From positions 1-48,128 of the forward strand of contig NZ_BCNF01000077.1 of the NCBI RefSeq assembly GCF_001485495.1: a stretch of DNA of 48,128 nucleotides, read 5' to 3'. Within the stretch, counting starts at the first letter, position 1, and each line of letters starts with the position of its first letter. The translations under genes and the position numbers were made by a program. This document shows, in pieces, positions 32,775-45,690 of this stretch. The notes under the pieces were generated by a model. It made no database searches. It saw only the letters and a list, made by a program, of their open reading frames with translations, and was not told the DNA's origin. The DNA comes from Gordonia desulfuricans NBRC 100010. Its GTDB lineage: Bacteria > Actinomycetota > Actinomycetes > Mycobacteriales > Mycobacteriaceae.

Positions 32775-33253
32775 CCGGGCAGGTCGAGTGCGTCCATCCG
32801 GCTGCGCAGGCCGGGCCAGGCCTCACCGAACGCCGGATGCAACGGGAGATCACCCACCTCGGACTCACCCACCCAGCGCAGCTCGGCGGATTCGCCGTTC
32901 GCCACGGTCCGGACCGGTTCGGACGCCTCGGCGATCACCGTGGTGTACGCCCACCCCGAGGTGGCCTGGTGGGTGACCACCGCGGCGACCACCCGGATGT
33001 CGTCGGCCTCGATACCGGCCTCTTCCTGGGCTTCGCGGAGGGCCGTGTCGACCGCGCTCTCGTGCGAATCGCGGGCACCACCGGGCAATCCCCAGGTACC
33101 GCCCTGATGTGACCATGCCGCACGATGCTGCAGCAGGATCAGCGTCGCGCCGTCCGGGGCCGCCGCACGCAGCAACAGACCCGCCGCGCCGTGCACCCCC
33201 CAGTATCGCGATCCATCCGGATCGATGACCCAACCGTCTCCGTCGCCACGCAC
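32771..33253 (-). CDS. Nudix hydrolase (MutT3-like)
   Basis: A 160-residue Nudix pyrophosphatase. The Nudix box fits GX5EX7REUXEEXGU: GARDSHESAVDTALREAQEE then AGI. The VRGDGDGWV start and WSHQGGTWGLPGGARD match mycobacterial MutT3. Such enzymes clean oxidised nucleotides. GTG 33253 (VRGDGDG) has GGAGG 4 nt upstream; a GTG 5 codons earlier is less likely. It is coupled to the phosphohexomutase and divergent from glnX. Confidence 0.85.
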   Translation of the reverse strand: MRGDGDGWVIDPDGSRYWGVHGAAGLLLRAAAPDGATLILLQHRAAWSHQGGTWGLPGGARDSHESAVDTALREAQEEAGIEADDIRVVAAVVTHQATSGWAYTTVIAEASEPVRTVANGESAELRWVGESEVGDLPLHPAFGEAWPGLRSRMDALDLPG

Positions 33254-33426
33254 CGCGCCTCCTGACACCCAGCCGTCCCGGCCTCGCCCCTACCGTATGT
33301 GAGGGTGGCCACGCGGGCCAGGGATGATTCCGACACGTCCTCGCCGAATCGCCCGGTTCCGCGTGCCTGGCGCACCTGGGCGGGCCGATCGTCTTAGGCT
33401 GGGAAACAGATCGACGGCCGGAGACG

Positions 33427-34964
33427 ATGGACCGAGTAGGACCGCGGCACATCGCGACGCCGGATGACGTGGACGCCACCCGGCGCGCGAACGACCGCGA
33501 GCGGTCGGAAGGGATAGTGGTGACCGGCGACGCATCCCCTGTGCGCACGGTGCTCACCCGTGCCGGGCGGTCGCTGCGATCAGATCTCGCGGCCCCGCCC
33601 ATCCGGGAGGTCCTCGCCGACCGCCGGGAGCAGGTCGCCTTCGGCCGTGAGCCCGGCCGCTCCCCGCTCACCATGCTGCGGCACTACGCCGGGACCACCC
33701 CGGGAAAACTCATCATGATCGTCGCGGCCTTGTCGACGGCGATGCTGATCACCGGCTGGTACGGCTCGACGGTGCTGGAGAACCGGACCGCCACCCTGCG
33801 GACCATCGTCGACCGGGCCGAACCCCTCGCCGAGGCGTCCCAGGTGCTCTACAGTTCGCTGTCGATCGCCGACGCCGCGGCCAACTCCGCATTCATCTCC
33901 GGGGGACTCGAATCCCCCGAACTGCGTACCCGCTACTCCGACTCCCTGGCGACCGCGTCGGCCGCGCTGATGCGGGCGGCCGGCACCTCCGGTGTCCCCG
34001 GCACCGACCCGGACGCCGACACCCGAGCGGTCACCGCCGACCTGACCACCCTGGCCACCACGATCCCCGTCTACAGCGGGCTGATCGAGACCGCCCGCAC
34101 CAACAACCGCCTCGGCAACCCGGTCGGCAGTTCCTATCTGACGCAGGCGTCGGCGCTGATGCAGAGCCAGATCCTGCCGGCCGCGCAACGACTCTACGAG
34201 CGGCGCTACGCGGCCATCGCCGACCCCCAGCAGGCCCTGACCATCCCGCCGTACGGGGTGTATGCGGGACTGTTGTTCGTCGCCCTGGCCCTGATCGGGA
34301 CGTCGCGGTATCTCGCCAGACGCACCCGACGTCGCTTCAACATCGGGGTGGTGCTGGCGCTGGTCGCGATCATCGGCGGGCTGGTGTGGCTGCTGGCGTC
34401 CGGTCTGATGTCGGTGGCGGCCACGTCGTCGGCGAAATCCGACGGCGTCGATCCGCTCCGACAACTCACCGAGGCGCGCATCCTCACCCAGCAGGCGCGG
34501 TCGGCCGAGACCCTCGCCCTGATCCGACGCGGCGACCAGACCGACCTGGAACGCACCTTCGCCACCTCCACCCAGCAGATCACCTCGATCCTCGACGACC
34601 TGCAGTCGCAGACCTCCGCGGGCTCCGACGGGCCACTGACCACCCGGCAGATCGACTCGGTCTCCTCGGCCCTGGATCAGTGGCGGACCTCCGACGAGAA
34701 GACCCGCAGCGCCATGGACACCGGCGACTTCGCGACCGCCCGCACCCTCACCGTCGGCTCCCAGCCGTCGAGTACCGCGAGCAGCTATGCCGCCGTCGAC
34801 TCCGCCCTCGTCGACGCCATCACCACCACCCGCACCGGTTTCCGCGACGACATCAACACCGCGCAACGCGTGCTCGGCTTCACCGGCACCGGTGTGCTGC
34901 TGCTGACCATCTTCGCGACCGCCGCCCTGGTGCTCGGCCTCATCCCGAGGGTCCGGGAGTACCG

Positions 34965-34968
<4 letters not shown>
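33427..34968 (+). CDS. glnX: GlnX-like membrane sensor
   Basis: A 513-residue membrane protein, first of glnX-glnH-pknG. Four hydrophobic spans are visible, including IMIVAALSTAMLITGWYG near residue 97, two near residues 280-330, and VLGFTGTGVLLLTIF near the C-terminus. Two extracytoplasmic helical regions rich in Ala/Ser/Thr lie between them. In mycobacteria and corynebacteria GlnX passes the GlnH signal of external Asp/Glu across the membrane to PknG. The start is the ATG at 33427 with weak GGAG. The stop overlaps the glnH start by 4 nt (34965-34968). Confidence 0.88.
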
Positions 34969-38551
<3,583 letters not shown>

Positions 38552-38569
38552 TCCGCCGGTCCGGCAGAC

Positions 38570-40138
38570 CTATCCGGGATGGGCCAGGGATGCGGTGCCG
38601 GCGCGCCGATCGCCGGTGTCCTCCGCACCGAAGACGTGGTCGGTGGGAGCGAAGTGCGACATCATCTTTCGGTAGGTCGAGGTGAACGTCGGCCACATCA
38701 CCGAGTTGCGGCCGGTGGCGTCGATGTACCAGCTCCCGCAGCCACCGGTGTTCCAGACCGTATGCGCCAGTTGGGTGTCGAGGTGGGCGTTGTAGGCGTC
38801 GTGGGCACTGCGGGTCACCTCGACGGTCTGCGCCCGGCGCGCCTCGAGATGCGCCAGCACGGCACCGATGTAGTAGGCCTGCGACTCCAGCATCAGCAGG
38901 ATGGAACTGTGCCCGAGATTCGTGTTGGGGCCGTACAGCAGGAAGAGATTGGGGAAGTCCGGGACCGACACCCCGCGGTAGGCGCTGGGCGAGCCGTTCC
39001 ACACCTGCGCGAGATGGCGGCCGTCGCGGCCGGTGATCACGCGGGCCAGCGGCGGACTGGTCGGCTCGAATCCGGTGGCGAAGATGACGGTGTCGACGTC
39101 GAACTCGGTGCCGTCGGCGCTGACCGCGCCGGTGGCGGTGAGTCGTTGCAGCGCACCGGTGACGGTGGTCGACCGATGATCGAGCGCCGGATACCACTTG
39201 TTGCTGATCAGGATTCGTTTGCAGCCCATGGTGAAGTGCGGGGTGAGCCGGCGACGCAGGGCGGGGTCGGAGATCTGCCGGGCACGGTGCCGGTTGGCGA
39301 TGTGCGAGAACGCCCGGAGCACCGCCGGCTGGTGGGCCATCCCCACCACGTGGAACTCGTGGGTGAACCAGTTCAACATCCGAACCGCTCGGTGTGCCTT
39401 GGGGAATCGGCTGTAGATCGCCCGTTCCAGCGGGCCGATCTTGCGGTCCAGACGGGGGATCACCCACGACGGCGTGCGCTGGAAGGAGACCAGGGACTCG
39501 ACCTTGTCGACGATCTCGGGCACCACCTGGACGGCCGACGCACCACTGCCGACCACGGCGACCTTGCGGCCGGCGAGATCCCGCGAATGGTCCCAGGCCG
39601 CGGTGTGGAAGACCGCGCCGGTGAACTCGTCGAGACCCGGGATGTCGGGGATGACCGGTTCCGACAGGGCACCGGGGGCGGTGATCAGGAATCGGGCCCG
39701 GATGGTGCCGTGAGCGGTGTCCACCACCCAGCGATGGGCGGCGTCATCCCATGCCGCCGCGAGCATCTCGCAGTCGTAGCGGATGACGTCGGCGTAGTCG
39801 GCGGCGACCTTGGTGGCGTATTGCCTGATCTCCCACTGCCGTCCGAAGGTGTGCGACCAGTTCGGGTTGTCGGCGAAGGACAGCGAGTAGAGGGCGGTGG
39901 GGACATCGCATGCCGCACCGGGATAGGTGTTGGCCAGCCACACGCCACCGGCCTCGGCGGCACGTTCGACCGCCAGCACCGACAGGCCCGGATGGTCGGT
40001 GCGCAACCGGTACAGGGCGGCCAGCCCACCGAATCCGGCGCCGACGACGAGCACGTCGATCTCGGCGGGCAGCCCGTCGACGGCGATTCCGGCGGGTGTG
40101 GCCGGTGCGGTGCCGGGGGTTGCGGGTGTGGTCGTCAT
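38570..40138 (-). CDS. FAD-dependent monooxygenase, Baeyer-Villiger type
   Basis: A 522-residue flavin monooxygenase. FAD-binding VLVVGAGFGGLAALYRL near residue 30, BVMO fingerprint FTGAVFHTAAW (FxGxxxHxxxW), and NADPH-binding KVAVVGSGASAVQVV are present. It is likely to insert oxygen into ketones or hydroxylate a lipophilic substrate. The start overlaps the upstream tetR stop by 4 nt (40135-40138), so regulator and enzyme are made together. Substrate unknown. Confidence 0.9.
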   Translation of the reverse strand: MTTTPATPGTAPATPAGIAVDGLPAEIDVLVVGAGFGGLAALYRLRTDHPGLSVLAVERAAEAGGVWLANTYPGAACDVPTALYSLSFADNPNWSHTFGRQWEIRQYATKVAADYADVIRYDCEMLAAAWDDAAHRWVVDTAHGTIRARFLITAPGALSEPVIPDIPGLDEFTGAVFHTAAWDHSRDLAGRKVAVVGSGASAVQVVPEIVDKVESLVSFQRTPSWVIPRLDRKIGPLERAIYSRFPKAHRAVRMLNWFTHEFHVVGMAHQPAVLRAFSHIANRHRARQISDPALRRRLTPHFTMGCKRILISNKWYPALDHRSTTVTGALQRLTATGAVSADGTEFDVDTVIFATGFEPTSPPLARVITGRDGRHLAQVWNGSPSAYRGVSVPDFPNLFLLYGPNTNLGHSSILLMLESQAYYIGAVLAHLEARRAQTVEVTRSAHDAYNAHLDTQLAHTVWNTGGCGSWYIDATGRNSVMWPTFTSTYRKMMSHFAPTDHVFGAEDTGDRRAGTASLAHPG

Positions 40139-40722
40139 CGACGTCGTCCCTCCGTCCAGGTGGTGAAGATGTGCTCGCAGAACTGCCGATCCGTGGCGGG
40201 ATCACGGAGTAGTCGTGAGATCGCCAGGCCGCGTGCGAGTTCGGCGGCCACCTCGAGCTCGGCACTGGTGTACCGGTCGCCGAACAGGGCGGCACCGGTG
40301 TCCATCAGTTCGTCGGCGATCCGGCGTTCGAGCGGGATGATCGCCGTCCTGAGTGCGGCGTCGGTGCGGGCGGCCACCCACAGTTCGAGCGCGGCATAGA
40401 ACAGCGGGCCGTCGAAGACCTCGATCAGGATGTTCAGATCCTCGTGACCGGTGCGGGGCCGGGACAGGATCTCGGTCTTACGACGGTCGACGAGATGTGC
40501 GACGGCGGCCACGACCAGTGCCTCCCGGGTGGGGAACTGATGTAGCAGTGCGCCGCGGGACACTCCCGCACGCCGGTTGACCTCCTGCGTCGTGGTGCCG
40601 GCATAGCCGAGCTCGATGAGGGCGTCGACCGTCGCATCCAGGACCTTTTCCCTGGTCAGGGCCGATCGTTGGGCCTGGGTCCGGCCGGTTGTCGAGGTCG
40701 GCGGGGTCTCGGTGTCGAGCAT
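40135..40722 (-). CDS. TetR-family regulator of the monooxygenase
   Basis: A 195-residue TetR regulator. HTH: TTQEVNRRAGVSRGALLHQF in the N-terminal part (TREKVLDATVDALIELGYAG precedes it). The C-terminus is helical. The ATG at 40722 (MLDTETPP) is chosen; another in-frame ATG is at 40740. The stop overlaps the BVMO start. Palindromes upstream are probable autoregulatory sites. Confidence 0.88.
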   Translation of the reverse strand: MLDTETPPTSTTGRTQAQRSALTREKVLDATVDALIELGYAGTTTQEVNRRAGVSRGALLHQFPTREALVVAAVAHLVDRRKTEILSRPRTGHEDLNILIEVFDGPLFYAALELWVAARTDAALRTAIIPLERRIADELMDTGAALFGDRYTSAELEVAAELARGLAISRLLRDPATDRQFCEHIFTTWTEGRRR

Positions 40723-40729
40723 GACTGTG

Positions 40730-40765
40730 ATGGTAACCATACTTTCACAAACAGTCCAGACTGCT
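40730..40765. promoter_or_regulatory. candidate TetR operators
   Basis: ATGGTAACCAT (40730-40740) is an 11-bp palindrome just before the tetR start. CAGTC-CA-GACTG (40752-40763) is a second one with typical TetR-operator spacing. Both lie in the promoter region of the tetR-monooxygenase operon. Confidence 0.5.
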
Positions 40766-40796
40766 TGCAAATCTCGTCGGTGATGCCCCGCCCGGT

Positions 40797-40847
40797 GACG
40801 ACCGGGCGGGGACGACCGGGCGGGGACGACCGGGCGGGGACGACCGG
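40797..40847. repeat. 14-bp tandem repeat (about 3.6 copies)
   Basis: GACGACCGGGCGGG is repeated at 40797-40810, 40811-40824 and 40825-40838, with a partial fourth copy. It lies between the ackA stop and the tetR promoter; no gene is present. Confidence 0.8.
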
Positions 40848-40869
40848 TCAGCGATACCGGTCGCACCGA

Positions 40870-42075
40870 TCAGGCGGCCACCACCTCGGCCGCCTGCTGG
40901 GCGATCGCGAGTTCCTCGTTGGTGGGGACGACGAACACCGCCACCGTGGAATCGTCGGTGGAGATCTTGCGTGGTTGCCTGCTGCGCACCGCGTTACGGT
41001 CGGGATCGATGACGATCCCATAGTTCTCCAGGCCGGCCAGCGAGTCGGCGCGCACGGTGGTCGCGTTCTCCCCCACCCCGGCGGTGAAGGTGATCGCGTC
41101 GACCCGGCCGAGTTCGATCATGTAGGCGCCGATGTAGCGGCGCAGGCGATGGATGTAGACATCGTAGGCCAGCTTCGCCGACGCATCGCCCGCGGCGAGC
41201 TTCTCGGTGACCGAACGGAAGTCGTTGTCACCACACAGGCCCTTGAGCCCGGAGTTCTTGTTCAGCAGGGTGTCGATCTGGTCGGCGCCGAGTTTCACCA
41301 CCCGATGCAGGTGCAGCACGGCGCCGGGATCGATGTCGCCGCTGCGGGTCCCCATGACGAGCCCTTCCAGCGGCGTCATCCCCATACTCGTGTCGATCGG
41401 GGCACCACCGGCGATCGCCGACGCCGACGCACCGTTGCCGAGATGCAGCACGATCTGGTTGACCTCGCCGGCCGGTTTGCCGAGCAGTCCGGGAACCTTG
41501 CCGCTGACGTACTCGTGACTGGTGCCGTGAAAACCGTAGCGGCGGATGGCATGGAGCTTCGCGACACCACGATCGATCGCATAGGTGGCAGCGGCCTCGG
41601 GCAGGGAGTGGAAGAACGCGGTGTCGAAGACCGCCACCGACGGCACATCGGGCAGCAACTCCCGGGCCGCCTGGATTCCGGTGAGATTCGCCGGATTGTG
41701 CAGCGGTGCGAGGGTGGAGATCCGGTCGATCTCGCTGATCACCTCGGTGGTGATCAGCGTGGGCCGGAAGAACGACCGCCCGCCGTGTACCACGCGGTGC
41801 CCCACCGCACTCAGACCTGCTGCGGCCAGGTCGATCCCACCGTCGGCGAACAATTCCATCACCCGGCGGATCGCGGCGGTGTGATCGGGCAGTTCGATCT
41901 GCTCGGTCACCTCCAGCCCGCCCTGCGAGTGGGTGATCGACCCGCCGTGGTCGCCGATCCGCTCGGCGATGCCCTCGGCGGTGACCTCACCCGATTCGGG
42001 ATGGACCAGTTGATATTTCAAGGACGACGACCCCGCGTTGAACACCAGGACCGAGCCCGCGATACCGTCACTCAC
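40870..42075 (-). CDS. ackA: acetate kinase
   Basis: A 401-residue enzyme that makes acetate and ATP from acetyl-phosphate, or the reverse. Family motifs: VFNAGSSSLKYQL, GHRVVHGG, FDTAFFH, RRYGFHGTSHEYV, TSMGMTPLEGLVMGTRSGDI. The GTG at 42075 follows GGGGGAG by 7 nt and overlaps the pta stop by 8 nt, so the two are coupled. Confidence 0.97.
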   Translation of the reverse strand: MSDGIAGSVLVFNAGSSSLKYQLVHPESGEVTAEGIAERIGDHGGSITHSQGGLEVTEQIELPDHTAAIRRVMELFADGGIDLAAAGLSAVGHRVVHGGRSFFRPTLITTEVISEIDRISTLAPLHNPANLTGIQAARELLPDVPSVAVFDTAFFHSLPEAAATYAIDRGVAKLHAIRRYGFHGTSHEYVSGKVPGLLGKPAGEVNQIVLHLGNGASASAIAGGAPIDTSMGMTPLEGLVMGTRSGDIDPGAVLHLHRVVKLGADQIDTLLNKNSGLKGLCGDNDFRSVTEKLAAGDASAKLAYDVYIHRLRRYIGAYMIELGRVDAITFTAGVGENATTVRADSLAGLENYGIVIDPDRNAVRSRQPRKISTDDSTVAVFVVPTNEELAIAQQAAEVVAA

Positions 42076-44266
42076 CGTTCGACTCCCCCGCCCCGGTACC
42101 GGCCGTTTCCGCACCCGCCGCCGCTGCATCCGCCTGCTCGGCGTCGCTGCGGCCCGCCAGATTCTGGGCTGTCAGGTTCTGGGCTGTCAGGTTCTGGGCT
42201 TGGATCGCGGTGATCGCCACGGTGTTCACGATGTCGTCGACCAGCGCGCCGCGGGACAGGTCGTTGATCGGGCGGGCGATGCCCTGCAGCACCGGGCCGA
42301 TCGCGACCGCACCGGCGCTGCGCTGCACCGCCTTGTAGGTGTTGTTGCCGGTGTTGAGGTCGGGGAAGATCAGCACCGTCGCGCGACCGGCCACCGGCGA
42401 GTCGGGCATCTTGGTGGCCGCCACCGACGGATCGACCGCGGCGTCGTACTGGATGGGACCCTCCACCAGGAGCTCCGGCGCCCGCTCTCGCACCAGTTCG
42501 GTGGCGACACGGACCTTTTCGACGTCGGCGCCGGAGCCGGAGCTGCCGGTGGAGTACGAGAGCAACGCGACCCGCGGTTCGATCCCGAACCCGGCGGCGG
42601 TGGCGGCCGACGAGATCGCGATGTCGGCGAGTTGCTCGGCGGTGGGATCGGGCACCACCGCACAGTCGCCGTAGGCGAGGACCTTGTCGGCCAGACACAT
42701 GAAGAACACACTCGACACCGTCGACACCCCGGGCGCGGTCTTGATCACCTCGAAGGCGGGGCGGATGGTGTGTGCGGTGGTGTGTGCGGCACCCGAGACC
42801 ATTCCGTCGGCGCGTCCGGTGTGGACCAGCATGGTCCCGAAGTAGGAGACGTCGAGCATGCGTTCACGGGCCCGGTCGAAGTCGACGCCCTTGTGCTTGC
42901 GCAGTTCGGCGTAGATCCTCGCGAACTCGTCGGTGAGCGGCGAGTTCGCCGGGTCGATCAGCTCCACACCGTCCAGGTCGAGGCCGAGATCCTGTGCACG
43001 ACGGGCGATCCGCCCCGGGTCGCCGAGGATGATCAGGTTCACCACACCCCGGCGGAGCAGCCGTCCGGCGGCCCGCAGGATGCGGTCGTCGTCGCCCTCG
43101 GGCAACACGATGGTCCTGCGGTCGGCGCGGGCCCGCGCGATCAGTCCGTACTCGAACATCTGCGGCGTCATCACCTCGGTGGTGGGCACCTTGAGGACCC
43201 GGGTGAGGGTCTCGGCGTCGATGTGGCGGTCCATCAGCTCCAGCGCCGCCTCGATCTTGCGGGCCGATCCGGCCGCCACCCGGCCCCGCGTGTTGGCCGC
43301 GGTGCGTGCGGTGTCGTAGGTTCCGTGCCCGCACAGGATGATCGGCAGGGTCGACTCCAGCCCGCCGACGAGTGCATCGATCATCGGATGCGGCCGTAAC
43401 CCGCCGTTGAGGATGATCCCGGACAACCGCGGAAAGCCTTGTGCGGCATTGGCTGTGACCAGGGCGAGGAGGACGTCGGAGCGGTCGGCCGGGGCGATCA
43501 CCACGGTCCCCTCCGACAACCGTTCCAGGATGTGTTCGACGGTCATGCCGCCGACCATCACCCGCAACGCCTCCCGGTCGAGCAGTTCCGGATCGCCGCT
43601 GAACAGGCTGGCGTCCAGCGCTTCTTTGAGCTCGGCCATGGTGGGGGCCACCAGCACCGGGTCTTCCGGCAGACACCAGGTGGGTACATCCAGGGTCAGG
43701 AACGCCGCCTGGATGGCCGGCATCTGTGCCGGATCGCACCGGTTGGCGACGACGGCGGCGGTGGTCGCGTGCATCGCGGCGATCTCGGTGAGCAGGTGGT
43801 CGGTGGTGTCGCGGAGCTCGGCGGGGGCTCGTCCGGCGGCTTTGAGCGCCAAGATGATCGGCGCCGACAGGTTGGCCGCGATCCGCGCGTTGTAGCTGAG
43901 TTCCGACGGGTTGCCGATGTCGGTGTAGTCCGAACCGATGATCACCACGGAGTCGCAGCGGGACTCGACGGCGTGATAGCGGGCGACGATCTCGGCGATC
44001 GCGGCGTCGGGTGCGGCATGCACCTGGTCGTAGGTGACGCCGATGCAGTCGTCGTAGCCGATGTCGGTGGAGGTGTGCTCGATGAGCATCTCGAGCAGAT
44101 AGTCGCGCTCACCGGCCGCCGCCCGGGAGATGGGCCGGAACACGCCCACGCGCCCGCCGGTGGCGGACAGGAACGCGAGGATGCCGAGGGCGACCGTCGA
44201 CTTCCCGGTTCCTCCCTCGGCGGAGGCGATGTAGATGCTGGTCGAGGTCGCTGCGTCGTCGCCCAT
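42068..44266 (-). CDS. pta: phosphate acetyltransferase
   Basis: A 732-residue three-domain enzyme. N-terminal P-loop-like domain (SAEGGTGKSTVALGILAF), middle DRTGG domain, and C-terminal PTA/PTB catalytic domain (LPEGDDDRILRAAG ... FPDLNTGNNTYKAVQRS, with GPVLQGIARPINDLSRGA). It interconverts acetyl-CoA and acetyl-phosphate, feeding AckA. TAGGCT lies 7 nt before the ATG with no Shine-Dalgarno, so it is likely leaderless. A C-terminal tail carries AQNLT repeats. Confidence 0.96.
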   Translation of the reverse strand: MGDDAATSTSIYIASAEGGTGKSTVALGILAFLSATGGRVGVFRPISRAAAGERDYLLEMLIEHTSTDIGYDDCIGVTYDQVHAAPDAAIAEIVARYHAVESRCDSVVIIGSDYTDIGNPSELSYNARIAANLSAPIILALKAAGRAPAELRDTTDHLLTEIAAMHATTAAVVANRCDPAQMPAIQAAFLTLDVPTWCLPEDPVLVAPTMAELKEALDASLFSGDPELLDREALRVMVGGMTVEHILERLSEGTVVIAPADRSDVLLALVTANAAQGFPRLSGIILNGGLRPHPMIDALVGGLESTLPIILCGHGTYDTARTAANTRGRVAAGSARKIEAALELMDRHIDAETLTRVLKVPTTEVMTPQMFEYGLIARARADRRTIVLPEGDDDRILRAAGRLLRRGVVNLIILGDPGRIARRAQDLGLDLDGVELIDPANSPLTDEFARIYAELRKHKGVDFDRARERMLDVSYFGTMLVHTGRADGMVSGAAHTTAHTIRPAFEVIKTAPGVSTVSSVFFMCLADKVLAYGDCAVVPDPTAEQLADIAISSAATAAGFGIEPRVALLSYSTGSSGSGADVEKVRVATELVRERAPELLVEGPIQYDAAVDPSVAATKMPDSPVAGRATVLIFPDLNTGNNTYKAVQRSAGAVAIGPVLQGIARPINDLSRGALVDDIVNTVAITAIQAQNLTAQNLTAQNLAGRSDAEQADAAAAGAETAGTGAGESNGE
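42158..42200 (-). repeat. 15-bp tandem repeat in the pta 3' end
   Basis: CAGATTCTGGGCTGT, CAGGTTCTGGGCTGT and CAGGTTCTGGGCT follow each other, giving AQNLTAQNLTAQNL in the Pta C-terminal tail. The tail lies after the catalytic domain and is unlikely to affect catalysis. Confidence 0.8.
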
Positions 44267-44336
44267 GCCCGTCAGCCTAATGTGTGGACGCCGCCGGCAA
44301 GGGCCGCTGCGCACACCCGGTCCGGTGGGAACCGTC

Positions 44337-44912
44337 TCACTCGTGCCCGGCGGCGTCCGGACCGGTCCGGACGATCGCCCGCACGACCAGGTCGGCGATC
44401 TGGTCGTCGGTCAGCGAACTCTCCGGTTCCAGCATCACCGAGAAGATCATCCGCACCAGGAATTCCGCGGCCGCACGGGGATCGGGCACGAGTTGTTCAC
44501 CGATCGCGGGCTCCAGATCCGGCAGTGCCTGATCGACGATCCGCGACACCAGCGACGGCCCCTCGGTCTGGTCGGTGGTGACCAGTGCCCGGACGATCTC
44601 CTCGGGTTCCTTGCGGAGCACGTACTGCAAGGCCTCGTGCTCACGGATATAGGGCAGCACGTTGCGGATCTGCGCACGGATCTTGCCCGCGGCGTCGGGT
44701 TCGGGGGCCGCCCACTCGCGCAGCAGCACACGCAGGGTGGCGACCTCACGGTCGACGATCGCCGCGACCAGCGCGTCCCGGCCGCCGAACATCCGGTAGG
44801 CGGTCGCGCGGGCCACGCCGGCGTGCCGGGCGACCGACGTCAGGCTCAATGCCTTGGCCCCGAATCGCGAGACCAGGCCGACACCCACATCCACCATGCG
44901 ATCGCGATCCAT
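44337..44912 (-). CDS. TetR-family regulator
   Basis: A 191-residue TetR protein with HTH SLTSVARHAGVARATAYRMF. The ATG at 44912 is chosen; TACCGT lies 8 nt upstream and may be a -10 box of a leaderless transcript. A longer frame extends upstream but has no support. Target unknown; neighbours are pta (same strand, downstream) and the divergent AlkD-like gene. Confidence 0.85.
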   Translation of the reverse strand: MDRDRMVDVGVGLVSRFGAKALSLTSVARHAGVARATAYRMFGGRDALVAAIVDREVATLRVLLREWAAPEPDAAGKIRAQIRNVLPYIREHEALQYVLRKEPEEIVRALVTTDQTEGPSLVSRIVDQALPDLEPAIGEQLVPDPRAAAEFLVRMIFSVMLEPESSLTDDQIADLVVRAIVRTGPDAAGHE

Positions 44913-45006
44913 GGGAGAAAACGGTATCCGACGGCGGAACGGACTGTCGGCCCCGGCGCCTACGCTGGATGCGACGACCGCCGACCCGACCGGACGGAGA
45001 CACCAC

Positions 45007-45690
45007 GTGGACACCCGAGCGACCGGCGAGACCGTCGATTCCCTGATGGCCGAGTTGTCCGACCTCGCCGATCCCGCGATCCTGGCGGTCAACGAGCGAC
45101 ACGGCGACGAGCACGCGGTCAATCTCACCAGGCTTCGGGCCGTCGCCAAACGCGTACGCACCGATCATGACCTGGCGTGTGCACTGTGGGCGACCGACGA
45201 CTCCGCTGCCCGCCTGCTGGCCGTGCTGATCTGCCGGCCCCGGTTGTTCACCGCCGACGAGCTCGACGCCATGCTGCGCCAGGCCCGGACACCCAAGGTG
45301 CAGGACTGGCTGATCTCCTATGTCGTCAAGAAGAGCACCCACGTCGAGACCCTGCGGGTGGCCTGGTTCGACGACCCGGATCCGGTGGTGGCGGGCGCGG
45401 GCTGGACGCTGACCGGTGATCGGATCGGTTCCGGTGCCGACGGTCTCGACCTGCCCGAATTGCTCACCCGGATCGAAGATCAGATGGCCGACGCCCCGGA
45501 CCGGTTGCAGTGGGCCATGAACGGCTGCCTCGCCCGGATCGGGATCGACCATCCCGACCACCGTTCCCGGGCCATCGACATCGGTGAGCGGCTGGAGGTG
45601 TTGAAGGACTATCCGACGGCGCGCGGTTGTGTGTCACCGTTCGCACCGATCTGGATCACCGAGATGGTGCGCCGTCAGGAGGCCGGCTAG
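45007..45690 (+). CDS. DNA alkylation repair (AlkD-like) protein
   Basis: A 227-residue helical protein of the DNA alkylation repair (HEAT-like) family. Seen: DLACALWATDDSAARLLAVL, the DWLISYVVKKS helix, and DRLQWAMNGCLARIGIDHPD. AlkD proteins remove positively charged alkylated bases; some relatives have other roles. The GTG at 45007 follows GGAG by 7 nt. It directly abuts the GNAT gene (45691), which has no gap, so the two are co-transcribed. Confidence 0.78.
   Translation: MDTRATGETVDSLMAELSDLADPAILAVNERHGDEHAVNLTRLRAVAKRVRTDHDLACALWATDDSAARLLAVLICRPRLFTADELDAMLRQARTPKVQDWLISYVVKKSTHVETLRVAWFDDPDPVVAGAGWTLTGDRIGSGADGLDLPELLTRIEDQMADAPDRLQWAMNGCLARIGIDHPDHRSRAIDIGERLEVLKDYPTARGCVSPFAPIWITEMVRRQEAG

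Noticed and set aside
31393..32868. Long Arg-rich frame within the phosphohexomutase region
   Set aside because: Shadow frame; the phosphohexomutase has all its catalytic motifs.
38579..40399. 606-residue plus-strand frame opposite the monooxygenase
   Set aside because: Shadow frame with no domain pattern; the minus-strand protein has the BVMO fingerprint.
44913..45161. Longer N-terminus for the second TetR gene
   Set aside because: The extension is Arg/Ser/Val-rich with no HTH relevance and overlaps the promoter region of the divergent AlkD-like gene.
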